A stretch of 64,000 nt of DNA. Origin: Rubrivivax sp. GTDB taxonomy: Bacteria; Pseudomonadota; Gammaproteobacteria; Burkholderiales; Burkholderiaceae_C. The position numbers were made by a program, and so were the translations under genes. The notes under the pieces were generated by a model. It was not told the origin of the DNA. It searched no databases and saw only the letters and a list, made by a program, of their open reading frames with translations. The stretch lies in contig JAIYCR010000002.1 in the NCBI GenBank assembly GCA_027487905.1, positions 62,001-126,000 on the forward strand. Direction: 5' to 3'. Positions 60,975 to 64,000 of this stretch are shown here, one piece after another. How positions within the stretch are numbered: the first letter of the stretch is position 1; the number at the start of each line of letters is the position of its first letter.

Positions 60975-61840
60975 GCACGCTGAGCAAGCCCGGCGCGACC
61001 GCCCGACCCGAGGACACGATGCCACAGGCCCGGCCCGACCCGATGCCGACGACCCCGGGCACCGGCACCGGCACCGGCCGGGGCTGGCTGCGCTGGTTGG
61101 CGCTGCCGCTGCTGCTCGTGCTGGCCTGGCAGCTGTGGTCCCTGGGGCTGCCCGAGAACTCGCCCGCACCGGCGCCGCTGAAGGTGCTGCGCGCCTTCAT
61201 CACGCTCACCGCCAGCGGCGACCTGCCGATGGCCATCCTGCAGAGCCTGGGCCGGGTGATGGCCGGCTTCGGCGGCGCACTGCTGCTCGCGGTGGTGCTG
61301 GGCGGCCTGATGGGCACCAGCCGCGCCCTGCGCGACAACCTCGACCCCATCATCGAAAGCTTCCGCCCCATCGCGCCGATGGCGCTGCTGCCCATCGCCA
61401 TCCTTTGGTTCGGCACCGGCACCCCCACGGCGCTGGCCATCGTCGGCTATGCGGCCTTCTTCCCGCTGCTGGTGAACACGGTGCACGGCGTGAGCCGGGT
61501 GGACCGCAAGCTCGTGGCCGCCGCCCGCACCATGGGCATCCCGCGTACGCGCATCCTGCTGTCGGTGGTGCTGCCCGGGGCGCTGCCCGGCATCCTGCTC
61601 GGGGCCCGCCTGGCCATGGGCGTGGCGTGGACGGCCATCATCGCCGCGGAACTCGCCGTGGGCGCGAAGTCCGGCGGCGGCACCTCCGGCGGCATCGGCC
61701 AGATGATGTTCGTCTTCTATGCCTACAGCATCGACCTCAACGCCATCGTGGTGTGCATGCTGGTCGTGGGCCTGGTGGCCCTGCTGATCGACCGCGTGTT
61801 CCGCTCGCTGGAAACGCGGCTCATGCCCTGGAGAACCTGA
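60971..61840 (+). CDS. ABC transporter permease (nitrate/sulfonate/taurine type), second
   Basis: The 289 residues start MSTLSKPGATARP with a Pro/Thr/Gly-rich cytoplasmic head of about 37 residues, then about six helices and the EAA loop AARTMGIPRTRILLSVVLPGALPG. The start overlaps the first permease stop (ATGA). An open frame that begins 138 bases earlier was rejected. It is 2 bp before the ATPase gene. Confidence 0.9.
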   Translation: MSTLSKPGATARPEDTMPQARPDPMPTTPGTGTGTGRGWLRWLALPLLLVLAWQLWSLGLPENSPAPAPLKVLRAFITLTASGDLPMAILQSLGRVMAGFGGALLLAVVLGGLMGTSRALRDNLDPIIESFRPIAPMALLPIAILWFGTGTPTALAIVGYAAFFPLLVNTVHGVSRVDRKLVAAARTMGIPRTRILLSVVLPGALPGILLGARLAMGVAWTAIIAAELAVGAKSGGGTSGGIGQMMFVFYAYSIDLNAIVVCMLVVGLVALLIDRVFRSLETRLMPWRT

Positions 61841-61842
61841 CC

Positions 61843-62691
61843 ATGAGCGACGGCACCCCCAAGCTGCGCCTGCACGACGTATCCAAGCATTTCGTCGCGC
61901 CGCGCACCGGCGCGCGCACGGTGGCAGTGGCCAACGTGACGCTGGACATCCACAGCGGCGAATTCGTGTGCGTCGTCGGCCCCTCCGGCTGCGGCAAGTC
62001 CACGGTGCTGAACCTGCTGGCCGGGCTGGACACGCCCAGCACCGGCCGGCTGGAGAAGGACGGACGGCCCATCACAGGCCCCGGCCCGGACCGCGGCGTG
62101 ATGTTCCAGGACTACGCCCTGATGCCCTGGCAGAGCGTGGTCGACAACGTGGGCTTCGGGCTGCACCACGGCAGCCCGGGACGCGGCCTGAGCCCGCAGC
62201 AGCGCGAGGAGCGGGTGCGGCACTTCGTCGACCTGGTGGGCCTCACCGGCTCCGAGAAGAAGTACCCGCACCAGCTGTCCGGCGGCATGCGCCAGCGGGT
62301 GGCGCTGGCACGCCTGCTGGCCAACGGGCCGGACGTGCTGCTGATGGACGAACCGCTGGGGGCGCTGGATGCGCAGACGCGGCTCATCCTGCAAAGCGAG
62401 CTGCTGCGCATCTGGGGCGAGACCGCCCCGGCCTCGGAGCGCAAGACGGCGGTGTTCATCACCCACGACATCGAGGAGGCCGTGTTCCTGGCCGACCGCG
62501 TGGTGGTGATGAGCACCCACCCCGGGCGCATCCGCGAAGTGTTCACGGTGGACCTGCCGCGCCCGCGCGACGAGTCCGTCCGCGGCGACCTGCGCTTCGG
62601 CCACCTGGTCGAAGCCATCTGGCGCCTGATCCGCGACGAAGCCTTCCGCGCCATCGGCGGATCGGCCCAGGCGCCTGCCACCACGTCCTGA
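61843..62691 (+). CDS. ABC transporter ATP-binding protein (SsuB/TauB/NrtD type)
   Basis: The 282 residues have Walker A GPSGCGKST, Q-loop MFQDYALMPW, signature LSGGMRQR, Walker B LLMDEPLGALD and switch region FITHDIEEAV. The order and the DEPLGALDAQTR stretch are those of the nitrate/sulfonate/taurine group. A C-terminal tail of about 60 residues after THPGRIREVF is typical. Encoded directly after the second permease. Confidence 0.93.
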   Translation: MSDGTPKLRLHDVSKHFVAPRTGARTVAVANVTLDIHSGEFVCVVGPSGCGKSTVLNLLAGLDTPSTGRLEKDGRPITGPGPDRGVMFQDYALMPWQSVVDNVGFGLHHGSPGRGLSPQQREERVRHFVDLVGLTGSEKKYPHQLSGGMRQRVALARLLANGPDVLLMDEPLGALDAQTRLILQSELLRIWGETAPASERKTAVFITHDIEEAVFLADRVVVMSTHPGRIREVFTVDLPRPRDESVRGDLRFGHLVEAIWRLIRDEAFRAIGGSAQAPATTS

Positions 62692-62722
62692 AGCCCACCA
62701 CAAGAACCCAGGAGACAAGCCC

Positions 62723-63982
62723 ATGAGCCACGACACCGATCCCCTTGCCCAACCCTCGCGCCGCCAGCTGCTGCTGGGCGGCCTGGCCGGCGCCACCGCG
62801 GCGACGGCCGGCGGACTTTCGCTGTCACGTCCGGCCCGCGCACAGGCCCGCAAATCGCTCAAGCTGTCGATCGGGCGCATTCCCTGGGCGGCCGGCAACT
62901 CGCCCATGACGCAGTACATGATCGAGAACAAGCTGCTGGAAAAGCGCGCCGCCGAGTTCGGGTACGACCTCACGCTGGACTGGCGCGAATACCCCACCGC
63001 GCTGCCCATGGTCGAGGCCATGGTCGGCAACAACCTGGACATCGGCATGTGGGGCAACACGCCCATCATCCGGGCCATTGCGAGCGGCCTGCCGATCAGC
63101 CCCATCGTGGTCGGGGAGGGCCACCTGCGCTTCCTGATCACCACCCGCCGCGGCTCGCCCATCCGCAATGCGCAGGACCTGCGCGGCAAGACCATCGGCG
63201 TCTCGCTGGGCGGCGATCCGCAAAGCGCGCTCAACCAGATGCTCAGGCACGAGCTGGGCGTGCAGGACGTGCTCAAGGACGCGGGCATCAAGTACGTGAA
63301 CATGCCCACCCACGCCCAGGCCGCATCGGTGCCCATGGGCGTGGACGCCACCTGCACCATCTCGCCGGCCTACTATGCCGCCCAGGCGTCCGGAACGGTG
63401 GCCATCATGAACAGCTTCGGCTACACCGAGGACTGGTACGAAGGCCCGGCCGGCAAGGGCGCGGGCCACCTGCTGCCTTCGGTGCGCAAGTCGCAGTTCT
63501 TCCCCGACGGCTACTACCTGCACCGCAGCTTCTGGATCGGCCGCAATGCGCTGATCGACGAGCATCCGCAGGCGGTGGTCGCCTTCATCGTGGCCCAGCA
63601 GGAAGCGGTGGCCGCACTGTCGGCGATGGACCCGGGCGCGGTGTCGCAGCTGGTCAAGCAGTACTGGAAGCTCGAGCCCGCCCAGGGCGCGCAGGTGGTC
63701 AAGGACGACGTGCTGTTCTCGCGCGGCTGGTCCTGGCCTACCGAGAAGGACGCGCTGGCCGTCTTCGAGTCGTCCAAGTACATGGCCGAGAACAAGCAGA
63801 TCGACAAGCCACTTACCTGGGACATCGTGCGCGGACGCTTCCAGCGCACCGCGCCGCTGGTCAAGCAGGCCTACGACCGCCTGGGCAGCAAGCCCGCGGC
63901 GAGCGAATTCCTCCGCACCGACGTGGCCGACCTGCGCGGTCGCCCGGTGTGGGAGATGGACCGCTGGAGCACGCCGAGCTGA
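62723..63982 (+). CDS. ABC transporter substrate-binding protein with Tat signal (SsuA/NrtA-like)
   Basis: The 419 residues begin with a twin-arginine signal (SRRQLLLGGLAGA, cleavage near RPARAQA), then a type II periplasmic binding fold: GNNLDIGMWGNTPIIRAIASGLPISPIVV, DLRGKTIGVSLGGDPQSALNQML and SFWIGRNALIDEHPQAVVAFI. Tat export implies folding in the cytoplasm, perhaps with a cofactor. In the cluster context the ligand may be a sugar acid, although relatives bind sulfonates or thiamine precursors. The window ends 18 bases after its stop. Confidence 0.92.
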   Translation: MSHDTDPLAQPSRRQLLLGGLAGATAATAGGLSLSRPARAQARKSLKLSIGRIPWAAGNSPMTQYMIENKLLEKRAAEFGYDLTLDWREYPTALPMVEAMVGNNLDIGMWGNTPIIRAIASGLPISPIVVGEGHLRFLITTRRGSPIRNAQDLRGKTIGVSLGGDPQSALNQMLRHELGVQDVLKDAGIKYVNMPTHAQAASVPMGVDATCTISPAYYAAQASGTVAIMNSFGYTEDWYEGPAGKGAGHLLPSVRKSQFFPDGYYLHRSFWIGRNALIDEHPQAVVAFIVAQQEAVAALSAMDPGAVSQLVKQYWKLEPAQGAQVVKDDVLFSRGWSWPTEKDALAVFESSKYMAENKQIDKPLTWDIVRGRFQRTAPLVKQAYDRLGSKPAASEFLRTDVADLRGRPVWEMDRWSTPS

Positions 63983-64000
63983 GGCGGCTCCCCCTTCTTC

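Noticed and set aside
59157-61169. N-terminal extension of the SMP-30 frame to 974 residues
   Set aside because: It crosses the divergent promoter region and the SDR and permease genes; homology begins only at the ATG at 59156.

Overview
The window is about 64 kb of high-GC proteobacterial chromosome. A type II secretion operon, a modBACE operon, a rplM-rpsI / erpA / bactofilin neighbourhood, pobA-pobR, and the style of the LIV-type and Bug/TctC transporters all point to a Burkholderiales-like betaproteobacterium (Comamonadaceae/Sphaerotilaceae type). That placement is inference from gene content. I see no rRNA, tRNA, insertion sequence, prophage, CRISPR array or origin. Coding density is very high, and the only intergenic stretch just above 300 bases is the rplM/DUF2726 divergent region.

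Layout. 0-5.2 kb: gspN(tail)-gspD-gspE-gspF, type II secretion. 5.2-8.3 kb (minus): molybdate uptake and control in the order modB-modA-modC-modE, with a palindrome over the modB promoter. 8.5-11.2 kb: an orphan Lon-like AAA+ ATPase, a HiPIP, a cytosolic-type 5'-nucleotidase and a small membrane protein. 11.2-22.4 kb: a Crp/Fnr regulator divergent from an acyl-CoA ligase, a full LIV-type ABC transporter, a small unknown protein, a PaaK-like ligase and a Bug/TctC binding protein, probably uptake and CoA activation of an organic acid. 22.5-34.4 kb: housekeeping (tyrS, M23 peptidase, anmK, erpA, bactofilin, DUF6776, rpsI, rplM, DUF2726, srkA-like kinase, htpG). 33.3-37.3 kb (minus): a creatininase / FAD oxidase / RidA / iron-sulfur flavin reductase operon of unknown substrate. 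37.5-38.3 kb: phoB without phoR, with a Pho-box-like element. 38.3-42.4 kb: cytochrome P450, VOC protein and pobA, divergent from an IclR regulator. 42.5-51.1 kb: pagL-like, chemoreceptor, copper ATPase, egtB, YgjP-like metallopeptidase, a small unknown and a beta-propeller lipoprotein.

51.3-64 kb is the most interesting part: a sugar-acid catabolic cluster. It holds an aldehyde dehydrogenase, a beta-hydroxyacid dehydrogenase, an EthD-like protein, a D-apionate-lactonase-like protein, a LysR regulator, an enolase-superfamily acid-sugar dehydratase, an SMP-30 lactonase, an SDR, and a four-gene ABC transporter of the nitrate/sulfonate/taurine type. Read as a pathway this suggests uptake, oxidation of a sugar to a lactone (SDR), hydrolysis (SMP-30 or ApnL-like), dehydration (enolase superfamily) and oxidation of the resulting aldehyde. 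The combination with an ApnL-like enzyme and a SsuABC-like importer is unusual. Several of its units are preceded by the same -10-like hexamer TAGCAT, and the divergent SDR/SMP-30 region holds three inverted repeats, one shaped like a LysR box.
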